A stretch of 5,826 nt of DNA from JAGOFO01 sp964522105 (lineage in GTDB: Bacteria > Myxococcota_A > UBA9042 > DTJE01): positions 1 to 5,826 of the forward strand of contig CAZFVA010000063.1 in NCBI GenBank assembly GCA_964522105.1, read 5' to 3'. The notes under the pieces were generated by a model, which worked only from the letters and a program-made list of their open reading frames with translations, had not been told where the DNA came from and searched no databases. This document shows positions 1 to 5,377 of this stretch, one piece after another. Position 1 is the first letter of the stretch, and each line of letters starts with the position of its first letter. The position numbers and the translations under genes were made by a program.

Positions 1-61
1 GACTTAACCTGGCCGGATCAAGCGAATCAAAAATGATGGCGCACGTATCAAGAATCAACAC
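1..61 (-). CDS. PIN-domain toxin (VapC-like), N-terminal fragment cut by the window edge
   Basis: Only the first 20 codons are visible. Read on the minus strand from a GTG at 61-59 they give (M)LILDTCAIIFDSLDPARLS. The pattern hydrophobic-LDTCAII with Asp5, then a D-x-x-P-x-x-LS helix start, is the N-terminus of PIN-domain ribonucleases of the VapC type. Asp5 would be the first metal-binding acidic residue of the active site. The start overlaps the antitoxin gene by 14 bases, and a G-run (TGGGGGG) lies a few bases upstream as a plausible ribosome binding site, so translational coupling to the antitoxin is likely. By family the product should be an RNase that blocks translation and is neutralised by the neighbouring antitoxin. 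The remaining acidic residues lie outside the window, so activity cannot be judged. The family call rests on a short stretch but is strengthened by the partner gene. Confidence 0.72.
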   Translation of the reverse strand, partial: MLILDTCAIIFDSLDPARLS

Positions 62-287
62 GATCGGCCCCCCACGTTTCGCCAGTCGGCGACTCGACAT
101 CGCCAATCCGACACGCCAGGCGGCACGCTTCAAGCTTTGTCTGTGCGTACCGGCACTCGTCAACAGGCGGCACCAACCGGGCAATCACCTTGCCGCGCGA
201 TGTCAGCGCAATGTCTTCGCCGTTTCGCACCTTGCCCAGGTAGTCCGGAAGGTGCTTTCGGAACGTTGTCACAGTAACTTCAATCAT
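48..287 (-). CDS. Type II antitoxin, Phd/YefM family
   Basis: The product is 79 residues from the ATG at 287-285. Residues 1-40 (MIEVTVTTFRKHLPDYLGKV, then an NGED-x-ALTSRGKVIARLVP stretch) match the Phd/YefM DNA-binding domain: a beta strand, the T-x-FRKHLP-x-YL helix and the SRGK-x-IARLVP strand. The C-terminal part, with GDVESPTGETW near residues 64-74, resembles the toxin-wrapping tail of antitoxins paired with PIN toxins. An upstream in-frame ATG at 323-321 is less likely because it lies inside an operator palindrome and upstream of the predicted transcription start; the 287 start has a GAGG-like ribosome binding site. By family knowledge the protein binds the toxin and, with it, represses its own promoter. 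The two TGTACA palindromes at 301-325 are suitable operators. The toxin gene follows with a 14-base overlap. The family call is firm; the toxin's target is unknown. Confidence 0.85.
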   Translation of the reverse strand: MIEVTVTTFRKHLPDYLGKVRNGEDIALTSRGKVIARLVPPVDECRYAQTKLEACRLACRIGDVESPTGETWGADRVDS

Positions 288-300
288 GTCGGGCCTCGCC

Positions 301-325
301 AAATGTACATTTGAAATGTACATTT
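301..325. promoter_or_regulatory. Paired palindromic operator of the toxin-antitoxin operon
   Basis: Two identical perfect 12-bp palindromes, AAATGTACATTT, lie at 301-312 and 314-325, with 13 bp between centres. Each has a TGTACA core. YefM-type antitoxins are known to bind TGTACA-core palindromes about one helical turn apart, so this fits the family of the adjacent antitoxin. The promoter-proximal copy covers the predicted -10 box, and the other covers the likely transcription start, a position where binding would block RNA polymerase. Confidence 0.8.
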
Positions 326-343
326 TCCCAAAAGCGCCGTCAA
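315..343 (-). promoter_or_regulatory. Promoter of the antitoxin-toxin operon
   Basis: On the minus strand, TTGACG (343-338) and TACATT (320-315) are separated by 17 bases, a good sigma-70-type pair. Transcription would start near 308, giving a leader of about 20 bases before the antitoxin ATG at 287. The -10 box lies inside one of the two operator palindromes, which supports autoregulation. Confidence 0.65.
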
Positions 344-361
344 GTATCCCCCACCATCCAC

Positions 362-391
362 TTGACTGGACACGGCCCTTAAAGGTATCCT
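362..391 (+). promoter_or_regulatory. Probable tRNA-Arg promoter
   Basis: TTGACT at 362-367 and TATCCT at 386-391 are 18 bases apart. Transcription would begin near 398, about 11 bases before the mature tRNA 5' end. The -35 box is near-consensus and the -10 box is moderate. The pair points away from the antitoxin promoter at 315-343, so the two transcription units diverge from a spacer of about 20 bases between the -35 boxes. Confidence 0.5.
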
Positions 392-408
392 TTGACCGCT
401 TTGCCGCC

Positions 409-484
409 GCCTCTGTAGCTCAGTTGGATAGAGCTGGGGATTCCTAATCCCTGTAAGCCGGGTGTTCGAGTCACCCCAGGGGCA
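409..484 (+). tRNA. tRNA-Arg, anticodon CCU
   Basis: A full cloverleaf folds. The acceptor stem pairs 409-415 with 477-483, including one G-U pair, and the discriminator base is A484. The D stem is GCTC/GAGC (418-421 with 431-434), with the GG of the D loop at 426-427. The anticodon stem pairs 436-440 with 448-452 around loop TTCCTAA, anticodon CCT at 443-445, which reads AGG arginine codons. The T arm is GGGTG/CACCC around TTCGAGT (460-476). CCA is not encoded, so it must be added enzymatically. The variable region (453-459) is 7 bases, longer than the usual 4-5 of class I tRNAs. The response regulator gene starts 38 bases downstream with no obvious terminator between. Confidence 0.93.
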
Positions 485-522
485 CAGCACACGATCCAGT
501 AAACCCACACAGGTAACCAATC

Positions 523-1847
523 ATGCCGTCAGACCTTCGCAAACCACGGCTTTTGATTGTCGATGACGAAAAAACTGCCCTCGACACCCTGCAGGAAATC
601 TTTGTTCACGAAAATTTCGAAGTTGTTTCGGCCAGTTCGGCCGAGCAGGCGCTTGACGTCTTTCGGGCTCAGGAATTTGACGTCGTCCTGACCGACCTGC
701 GGATGGGCGCCCTTGACGGCATGGACCTGCTAAAAGCCATCAAGACGTTCCGCCCCGACGTTGAAGTCGTCATCATGACCGCGTTCGGGACCATCGAAAA
801 GGCTGTCGAGGCCATGCGCGAAGGCGCGTACGACTTTGTTCAGAAGCCGCTGAAGCGCCCGCTTGTCATCCGCAGCGTGACCCGCGCCTGTGAAAAGGCG
901 TCATTGATGGCAGAAAACCGTGAACTGCGCGCCCAGATCGAGGCGATTTCAGGCGAGCGCAAGATGATCGGGACCAGCCCTGCCATCCGCAAGGTGCTGG
1001 ACACCGTCGCCCAGGTTGCACAGGCTTCAACGACCGTTCTGGTCCTGGGCGAGTCCGGTACCGGCAAGGAACTTGTCGCCCGCGAAATCCACCGCCGCAG
1101 CGACCGTTCACGTGGCCCTTTCATCGCCATCAACTGCGCTGCAATCCCTGTAACCCTTCTTGAATCCGAGCTTTTCGGCCACGAACGCGGCGCCTTCACC
1201 GGCGCTTTTGCCAGACGCGAAGGCCGCTTCAAGCTGGCCGACGGCGGGTCGCTTTTCCTGGACGAAATTGCCGAGCTTGAGCCGATGATGCAGGCCAAAC
1301 TGCTGCGCGTGCTGCAGGAAGGCGAATTTGAGCGGCTTGGCGGCACTCAGACCATCAAAACGAACGTGCGCGTCATCGCTTCCACCAACAAGAACCTGCG
1401 GGACATGGTCAAAGCCGGGACGTTCCGCGACGACCTGTACTACCGCCTGAACGTCATTTCCATAATGTTGCCGCCACTGCGCGAGCGCGCCGAAGACGTC
1501 CCGTTGCTGGCCCAGCATTTCCTGGCCAAGTATGCGGAACGTAACAGGAAAGACATCCGCGCAATCAGCCGGGAAGCCAGCGAATTAATGATGGCTTACG
1601 ACTGGCCGGGCAACGTCCGCGAGCTGGAAAACACGATTGAACACGCGGTCGTCCTGACACGCGGCGACACTGTGCGGGCCGAGGACCTGCCCGACCTGAT
1701 CGCGTCGGATTCAAGCACAAAGCAGTACATGACGATTCAACTTGGCACGCCGCTGGAAGAAATCGAGCAACAGGTTATCCAGCAGACTCTGCGCATCACT
1801 CAGGGCAATAAAAGACTGGCGGCCCAGCTTCTGGGCATTGCAACCAG
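523..1847 (+). CDS. NtrC-type sigma-54-dependent response regulator, 3' end lost in assembly gap
   Basis: The first 441 residues are visible. Residues 8-122 form a receiver domain with acidic pair D14/D15, phosphoacceptor D58 (in LTDLRM), T86 and K108. Residues 146-380 form the AAA+ sigma-54 activation domain: Walker A GESGTGKE at 176-183, the sigma-54-contacting GAFTGA loop at 223-228, Walker B GGSLFLDEI at 241-249, and FRDDLYYRLNV at 301-311 with its arginine-finger region. Residues 411-441 begin a Fis-type helix-turn-helix (GNKRLAAQLLGIAT), cut at the first bases of the recognition helix. All key residues are present, so this should be a phosphorylation-controlled cytoplasmic ATPase that remodels sigma-54 polymerase at distant enhancers. 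No histidine kinase gene is adjacent, so signal and targets cannot be assigned; NtrC, ZraR/AtoC or a lineage-specific regulator are all possible. An AGG lies about 10 bases before the ATG. The gene probably ends 10-20 codons into the gap. Confidence 0.93.
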
Positions 1848-1947
1848 NNNNNNNNNNNNNNNNNNNNNNNNNNNNNNNNNNNNNNNNNNNNNNNNNNNNN
1901 NNNNNNNNNNNNNNNNNNNNNNNNNNNNNNNNNNNNNNNNNNNNNNN
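1848..1947. other. Assembly gap of 100 Ns
   Basis: Exactly 100 undetermined bases, the conventional placeholder for a gap of unknown size. It removes the ends of two convergent genes. An ElbB-type protein would need about 40 more codons and the response regulator at least about 10, so the missing DNA is probably somewhat longer than 100 bases. Any terminator between the two genes would also lie here. Confidence 0.95.
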
Positions 1948-2486
1948 GTGGCCGGACATTCGACGTGTTTCTGACCAAAAGCCTTGATGACTGACGCAGT
2001 ACCCGGGTCATTTCCAATAGTCAGGGCGGCACCTGAAACGCCACACTGCTTCAACGTCCAGGCCAGAAGTGGCGGTGCGATGCACAGCGCAGCAATCGGT
2101 TTTCCAGCCTTGTGCATGGCGACTAAAAAGGCCGCAACATCAGGATTGACGGTCATTGCAGGGCCGTCAGATGCCAGCGAACATAGATTAGAAGCTACAC
2201 CGTAACCACCGGGAATCATAACAGCGTCGTAGTCGGCAACCTTCAAATCACGTACGTCCAGAATCTTGCAACGGGCAATCCTGGCGGACTCGTCCATGAC
2301 GTTGCGATCTTCGCCTGACTTGCCCCGCGAAACGTGATTAACGACGGCCGTCTGCATGATTGACGGGGCCGCACACTGGTACGAAGCGCCGGCAACATCC
2401 AGCGCCAGCAAAGTCAGCGTCGCCTCGTGAATCTCAGCCCCATCCAGAAACCCGCAACCCGAAAGAATGACCGCGATATTTTTCAT
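1948..2486 (-). CDS. elbB: ElbB/ES1-family DJ-1-like protein, C-terminus lost in gap
   Basis: The first 179 residues are visible from the ATG at 2486-2484, which is preceded by a GGTGGA ribosome binding site; the in-frame ATG 24 bases upstream is less likely. The protein begins MKNIAVILSGCGFLDGAEIHEA, the hallmark of the ElbB/ES1 branch of the DJ-1/PfpI superfamily. It continues with INH-like NHV (50-52), SARIAR (67-72), IPGGYGVASNL (91-101), HKAGKP (125-130), nucleophile-elbow Cys135 in ALCIAP, and LTIGNDPGTA (155-164). Family members are about 217 residues, so roughly 40 are missing. ElbB is annotated as an isoprenoid-biosynthesis-linked glyoxalase, with weak glyoxalase activity reported for E. 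coli ElbB; its physiological role is unsettled. The gene converges on the response regulator and diverges from the acyltransferase gene. Family assignment is firm, function is not. Confidence 0.92.
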
Positions 2487-2517
2487 ACATCCACCAAAGC
2501 CAGATTTCATCCCGGCA

Positions 2518-2549
2518 ATTCTAACGTGAATCGACCGGAACGTGGTTCC
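2518..2549 (-). promoter_or_regulatory. Possible elbB promoter with a dyad over the -35 region
   Basis: On the minus strand TAGAAT (2523-2518) is a 5-of-6 match to a -10 box and would start transcription near 2511, about 25 bases before the elbB ATG. No recognisable -35 box lies 16-18 bases upstream. Instead that position is occupied by a perfect dyad, GGAAC-GTG-GTTCC (2537-2549). A regulator bound there could activate or repress. This is an inference from position only. Confidence 0.3.
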
Positions 2550-2552
2550 CCA

Positions 2553-2566
2553 AAATAGAACTATTT
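2553..2566. promoter_or_regulatory. Short dyad between divergent genes
   Basis: AAATAGAACTATTT is a perfect inverted repeat (6-bp arms, 2-bp centre) in the 125-bp spacer between elbB and the acyltransferase gene. It lies a few bases from the GGAAC/GTTCC dyad. I could not place a convincing promoter for the acyltransferase gene; the AT-rich stretch 2562-2579 is where one would be expected. Confidence 0.3.
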
Positions 2567-2611
2567 AATGTAAAGTATGCGCCGGACTGGACGTAACCGA
2601 GGCTGTCACCA

Positions 2612-3673
2612 ATGGTATCGCCCCCTTCGCGCCTGTACGGGATAGACCTTTTGAAGGGACTGGCTTCGCAGATAATCCTGCTGCACCACATGTCAACGTT
2701 CGGTCCTGTGTCCGAAGCATTCGCAAAGATGGCCCCGGCCCTTACCGTGTGGTTTTTTGAATATGGGCGCATGGCCGTTCAGGTCTTTCTGGTGATGGGC
2801 GGTTTCCTTGCGGCACGCGGGTTTGCAGCGCACAAAATACAGATGAAGCAACTGCCCGGACTGATCGCTCGCCGGTATCTGCGCCTGTGGGTCCCTTACA
2901 TTGGAGCCGTTGCGCTTGCGGTCATCGTGGACACGATTCTGGCCAACATCTGGCTTGGTGACCCCACAATTCCGGTACGTCCCCCACTTCTGGGGATGCT
3001 GATTAACGCCTTGATGTTGCAGGATATCCTTGGGTTCGAATCGATGATGGCCGGTGGCTGGTACATCGCCATCGATTTCCAGCTTTTTGCGCTGATGGCG
3101 ATTCTGCTTCAAGGTGGCCGGGCATCTTTTGGCAAGAGGGCGTGGACGGTCGGGCGGACTTTGATTCTGGCCCTGACGGCCGCGTCGCTGTTCTTTTTCA
3201 ACCGGAATGCTGACCTGGACATCTGGGCAATCTACTTCATCGGGTCGTACGGACTTGGTGCTGCCGCGTGGTGGTTTTCTGAAAAGGGTCGCTCCCCCGC
3301 ATGGATGGCGGGGATGGCCGCTGTGGCGGTCGGCGCGCTGGTCTTCGATTTCCGCGTCCGCATCGTGATTGCACTGGTCGTCGCCCTTGCCCTGGCCATA
3401 AGCCGCAGTACCGGCGTGCTGGAAAGATGGCCGAAGGCCAGAGTGGTGGCGTTCTTCGGCCGCATCTCGTTTGCGCTGTTTCTGGTGCACTTTCCAATAC
3501 TTCTGCTTGCCAACGAAGCCTACGCAAGGCTTGGACTTTCATCACCCTTCGCCACGGTCGTCACCATACTGGCGGCGTGGGCGGGCAGCATCGGGCTCGC
3601 AACAATATTCCACCGCCTGATCGAGGCCCCGGCCTGGGACAAACGTATTTGGGCCGCCCTTACAGGGCGTTAA
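2612..3673 (+). CDS. Acyltransferase-3 family integral membrane protein
   Basis: 353 residues with about ten hydrophobic segments, the usual size and topology of the acyltransferase-3 (OafA/OpgC-like) family. Family features: YGIDLLKG leading into helix 1 with the H25-H26 pair, FEYGRMAVQVFLVMGGFLAA (about 50-69), the cytoplasmic RRYLRLWVPY motif, GGWYIAIDFQLF (about 148-159), FGRISFALFLVHFPIL (282-297) with conserved H293, and a closing FHRLIEAP (333-340) with E338. These enzymes transfer acyl groups such as acetyl or succinyl to sugars of surface polysaccharides, lipids, periplasmic glucans or antibiotics; the acceptor here cannot be inferred. No fused SGNH domain is present and no glycan genes adjoin, so it looks like a stand-alone enzyme. 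GAGG lies 9 bases before the ATG. It is followed by the hairpin repeats rather than a classical terminator. Confidence 0.88.
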   Translation: MVSPPSRLYGIDLLKGLASQIILLHHMSTFGPVSEAFAKMAPALTVWFFEYGRMAVQVFLVMGGFLAARGFAAHKIQMKQLPGLIARRYLRLWVPYIGAVALAVIVDTILANIWLGDPTIPVRPPLLGMLINALMLQDILGFESMMAGGWYIAIDFQLFALMAILLQGGRASFGKRAWTVGRTLILALTAASLFFFNRNADLDIWAIYFIGSYGLGAAAWWFSEKGRSPAWMAGMAAVAVGALVFDFRVRIVIALVVALALAISRSTGVLERWPKARVVAFFGRISFALFLVHFPILLLANEAYARLGLSSPFATVVTILAAWAGSIGLATIFHRLIEAPAWDKRIWAALTGR

Positions 3674-3680
3674 ATCGTAA

Positions 3681-3751
3681 AAATCACCGTCGGTACCGGG
3701 GCCGTTGGCCCCGGCCTATGTTTGGATCGCCCCTTTGGGGCGGCGGACAAT
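3681..3751 (+). repeat. Hairpin element copy 1
   Basis: Hairpin A is perfect: CCGGGGCC, loop GTT, GGCCCCGG (3696-3714). Hairpin B is at 3728-3742. The bases just before A form CGGTACCG (3691-3698), itself a palindrome. Confidence 0.85.
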
Positions 3752-3840
3752 AAAACACACCGTCCATACCAGGGCCGACGGCGTCGAACGCAGTTGGCCC
3801 CGGCCTATGTTTGGATCGCCCCTTTGGGGCGGCGGACAAT
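3752..3840 (+). repeat. Hairpin element copy 2, with a 16-base insert
   Basis: The loop of hairpin A carries 16 extra bases, GACGGCGTCGAACGCA (3777-3792), relative to copies 1 and 3. Its left arm (CCAGGGCC, 3769-3776) matches copy 3 and its right arm (GGCCCCGG, 3796-3803) matches copy 1, leaving one A-C mismatch. Hairpin B (3817-3831) is intact. The copy looks like a chimera or a decayed unit. Confidence 0.85.
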
Positions 3841-3915
3841 AAAACACACCATTGGTACCAGGGCCGTTGGCCCTGGCCTATGTTTGGATCGCCCCTTTGG
3901 GGCGTAGGACAGAAC
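3841..3915 (+). repeat. Hairpin element copy 3
   Basis: Hairpin A is perfect again but with one base pair exchanged relative to copy 1: CCAGGGCC, loop GTT, GGCCCTGG (3858-3876). The preceding palindrome is TGGTACCA (3853-3860). Hairpin B is at 3890-3904; the bases after it differ from the other copies (GTAGGACAG). Confidence 0.85.
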
Positions 3916-3966
3916 AAATCACCGTCAATTACCAACGAATCCCTCCGGGGCCGCGGCTGGCAGACC

Positions 3967-3995
3967 TCGACAATCGCGGCGATTAGCCTTATCTT
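3967..3995 (+). promoter_or_regulatory. Promoter of adenosine deaminase, with a dyad at the -10 box
   Basis: TCGACA (3967-3972) and TATCTT (3990-3995) are separated by 17 bases, a good sigma-70-type pair just after the hairpin array. Transcription would begin near 4002, leaving a leader of about 54 bases. The -10 hexamer is the left arm of a perfect inverted repeat, TATCTT with AAGATA at 4003-4008, which could be an operator spanning the start site or may be chance in AT-rich DNA. Confidence 0.5.
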
Positions 3996-4043
3996 ACGAT
4001 TCAAGATATTTGAAAAAACAAACGGAATCCGCGAAAGGTTTCC

Positions 4044-4048
4044 AGGGG
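4044..4048 (+). promoter_or_regulatory. Ribosome binding site that decides the ada start
   Basis: AGGGG lies only one base before the ATG at 4050 but seven bases before the ATG at 4056. The normal spacing therefore favours 4056, two codons downstream, as the start. Confidence 0.7.
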
Positions 4049-4055
4049 AATGAAC

Positions 4056-5273
4056 ATGAAATTTCCAGTCGAATTCATACAAGAAATCCCGAAGACAGAC
4101 CTGCACGTCCATCTTGACGGCTCGCTGCGCCTGCCGACACTGATTGACCTGGCAAAGCAGGCCGGTGTCGCCCTGCCCTCGTTCACGGAAGAAGGCTTGA
4201 AAGAGCTTGTTTTCAAAGACAAATATTCCAGCCTTGTTGAATACCTGCAAGGTTTTGGCCTGACAACTTCGGTAATGACGACCCCGGATCAGGTTGAACG
4301 CGTCGCGTACGAGCTGGCCGAAGACAACTTCAAGGAAGGCGTCCGGTACTTCGAAGTCCGCTTCGCGCCGCAGCTTCACGTCACTCACCATTTCCCGATG
4401 GACATGGTCCTGAAGGCCGTTAACGACGGCCTGCAGCGCGCAAAAGCCGAGTTCAACGCCAGATTGCTGGAATCGCCCGAGTCACAGCGCGGCCCCGCAT
4501 ACAACTGCAGCATCATCGTCTGCGCGATGCGAAACGCGATGCCGGTCCTGTCAAAGTACTTTGCCGATGTTTTCCATGTACATTCATACTCTTCCGACCG
4601 CTCGATCGGGTCGCTTACATCACTTGAAATGGCCCGCGCTGCAGTCCAGATCCGCGACAACAAAGGCATTCCGATCACCGGGTTTGACCTGGCCGGCGCC
4701 GAAGCCGGTTACCCCGCCGTGGAGCACCGGGAAGCCTTTGATTATGCTCATAAAAACTTCCTGAAAAAGACTGTTCACGCCGGCGAAGCGTACGGGCCCG
4801 AATCGATTTTCCAGGCCATCACTGAACTGCACGCCGACCGCCTGGGCCACGGCTATTACCTGCTGAGTCCGAACAAAATCGCGTCACGCGCCATCGCCAA
4901 TCCACGCGACTACGTGACCAGACTTTCCGAATACATAGCCGACCGCCGCATCACGATTGAAGTCTGCCTGACGTCCAACATGCAGACCAATCCGGAAATC
5001 AAAACCATCAACGATCACGCCTTCAAAAAGATGCTGGAAGCCAGACTTTCAACGACTCTGTGCACCGACAACCGCCTGGTTTCCAACACGACGGTGACGC
5101 GCGAAGTCCAGCTTGCCGTTGAAACGTTCAACATCGACCAGCACGAACTGAAAGACATCATAATCTACGGATTTAAAAGAAGTTTTTACCCCGGGTCGTA
5201 CAATGAAAAGCGGGCTTACGTCCGTTCAATCATCGACTACTACGAAGCGCTCGAAAAGAAGCACGGAATTTAA
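4056..5273 (+). CDS. add: Adenosine deaminase
   Basis: 405 residues from the ATG chosen by ribosome-binding-site spacing. The protein is a zinc-dependent amidohydrolase-fold enzyme expected to convert adenosine (and deoxyadenosine) to inosine in the cytoplasm for purine salvage. All the core residues are visible: metal ligands H17 and H19 in TDLHVHLDGSLR, H241 with catalytic E244 in TVHAGEAYGPESI, catalytic H265 in ADRLGHGY, and metal ligand D338 in LCTDNRLVSNTT. The CLTSN motif is also present. The usual TDD is TDN here (N339), a variant that I recall also occurring in actinobacterial Add proteins. The length exceeds the common 330-350 residues, with extra sequence around residues 130-150 before the CSIIVCAMR strand. 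The gene ends in tandem TAA codons, and uvrB follows at once. Adenine deaminase or another ADA-like substrate cannot be fully excluded. Confidence 0.92.
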   Translation: MKFPVEFIQEIPKTDLHVHLDGSLRLPTLIDLAKQAGVALPSFTEEGLKELVFKDKYSSLVEYLQGFGLTTSVMTTPDQVERVAYELAEDNFKEGVRYFEVRFAPQLHVTHHFPMDMVLKAVNDGLQRAKAEFNARLLESPESQRGPAYNCSIIVCAMRNAMPVLSKYFADVFHVHSYSSDRSIGSLTSLEMARAAVQIRDNKGIPITGFDLAGAEAGYPAVEHREAFDYAHKNFLKKTVHAGEAYGPESIFQAITELHADRLGHGYYLLSPNKIASRAIANPRDYVTRLSEYIADRRITIEVCLTSNMQTNPEIKTINDHAFKKMLEARLSTTLCTDNRLVSNTTVTREVQLAVETFNIDQHELKDIIIYGFKRSFYPGSYNEKRAYVRSIIDYYEALEKKHGI

Positions 5274-5281
5274 TAAACCTG

Positions 5282-5377
5282 ATGTCTTCAAACCCACATT
5301 CACCGATGACTTCAAATCCAGATTCGACGACGCCTTCGCCACTGCATTCACCGATGCCTTCCCCAGTCTTTTCGCTG
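5282..5377 (+). repeat. In-frame 24-bp tandem periodicity at the uvrB start
   Basis: Four consecutive 24-bp units begin at 5282, 5306, 5330 and 5354. By my alignment units 1 and 2 match at 19 of 24 bases, units 1 and 3 at 16 of 24, and unit 4, which enters the conserved UvrB sequence, at about 12 of 24. The block CATTCACCGATG is exact at 5297-5308 and 5345-5356. Translated, the units are eight residues each, for example MSSNPHSP and MTSNPDST, and the frame leads straight into UvrB. Units 1, 2 and 4 start with ATG; unit 3 has ACG. Confidence 0.7.

Larger units (their letters stand above)
3681..3934. repeat. Tandem array of a two-hairpin element (three copies plus a terminal fragment)
   Basis: Three copies of a 71-89 bp unit stand head to tail between the acyltransferase and ada genes. 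Each unit has a leader (AAATCACCGTC or AAAACACACC-type), a GC-rich inverted repeat A, a conserved spacer TATGTTTGGAT, and an identical perfect hairpin B (CGCCCC-TTT-GGGGCG). The 30-base core from the end of A through B is identical in all three at 3713-3742, 3802-3831 and 3875-3904. The leader AAATCACCGTC recurs at both ends of the array (3681-3691 and 3916-3926). No T-run follows hairpin B, so it is not a classical intrinsic terminator, though it may still stop or stabilise the upstream transcript. Open frames through the array are repeat artefacts. It resembles REP/BIME-like dispersed hairpin repeats; only a genome search can tell. Confidence 0.88.

Noticed and set aside
409..484. tRNA as an integration site for a mobile element
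   Set aside because: No integrase and no duplicated tRNA 3' end are visible in the window.
284..520. Minus-strand 78-codon frame across the tRNA
   Set aside because: It is antisense to a well-folded tRNA and both promoters, with no recognisable protein feature.
840..1518. Long minus-strand frames within the response regulator
   Set aside because: They are shadow frames of a high-GC gene whose plus-strand product has every expected motif.
2693..3545. Minus-strand frames within the acyltransferase gene
   Set aside because: Their products are low-complexity, charged and unrelated to known families, whereas the plus-strand product is a clear membrane protein.
3728..3742. Intrinsic terminator of the acyltransferase gene
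   Set aside because: The stem is strong, but no T-run follows any of the three copies, so a classical rho-independent terminator is not supported.
3301..3753. Plus-strand 150-codon frame overlapping the end of the acyltransferase gene
   Set aside because: It is out of frame with the conserved protein and ends in repeat-derived residues; the in-frame protein has its normal C-terminal motif and stop.
3681..3934. CRISPR array
   Set aside because: The repeated part is longer than a CRISPR repeat, copies are 73 and 89 bp apart with little unique spacer, and the supposed spacers are themselves homologous.
3722..4053. Plus-strand small open frames (3722-3907, 3811-4053) with recurring LDRPFGAADNK-like peptides
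   Set aside because: They are readings of the hairpin repeat; such peptides are common spurious annotations of dispersed repeats.
3684..4391. Minus-strand open frame of 235 codons
   Set aside because: It runs antisense through the 5' part of ada and all hairpin copies. Its repetitive C-terminus is only the translated repeat, and it lacks family features.
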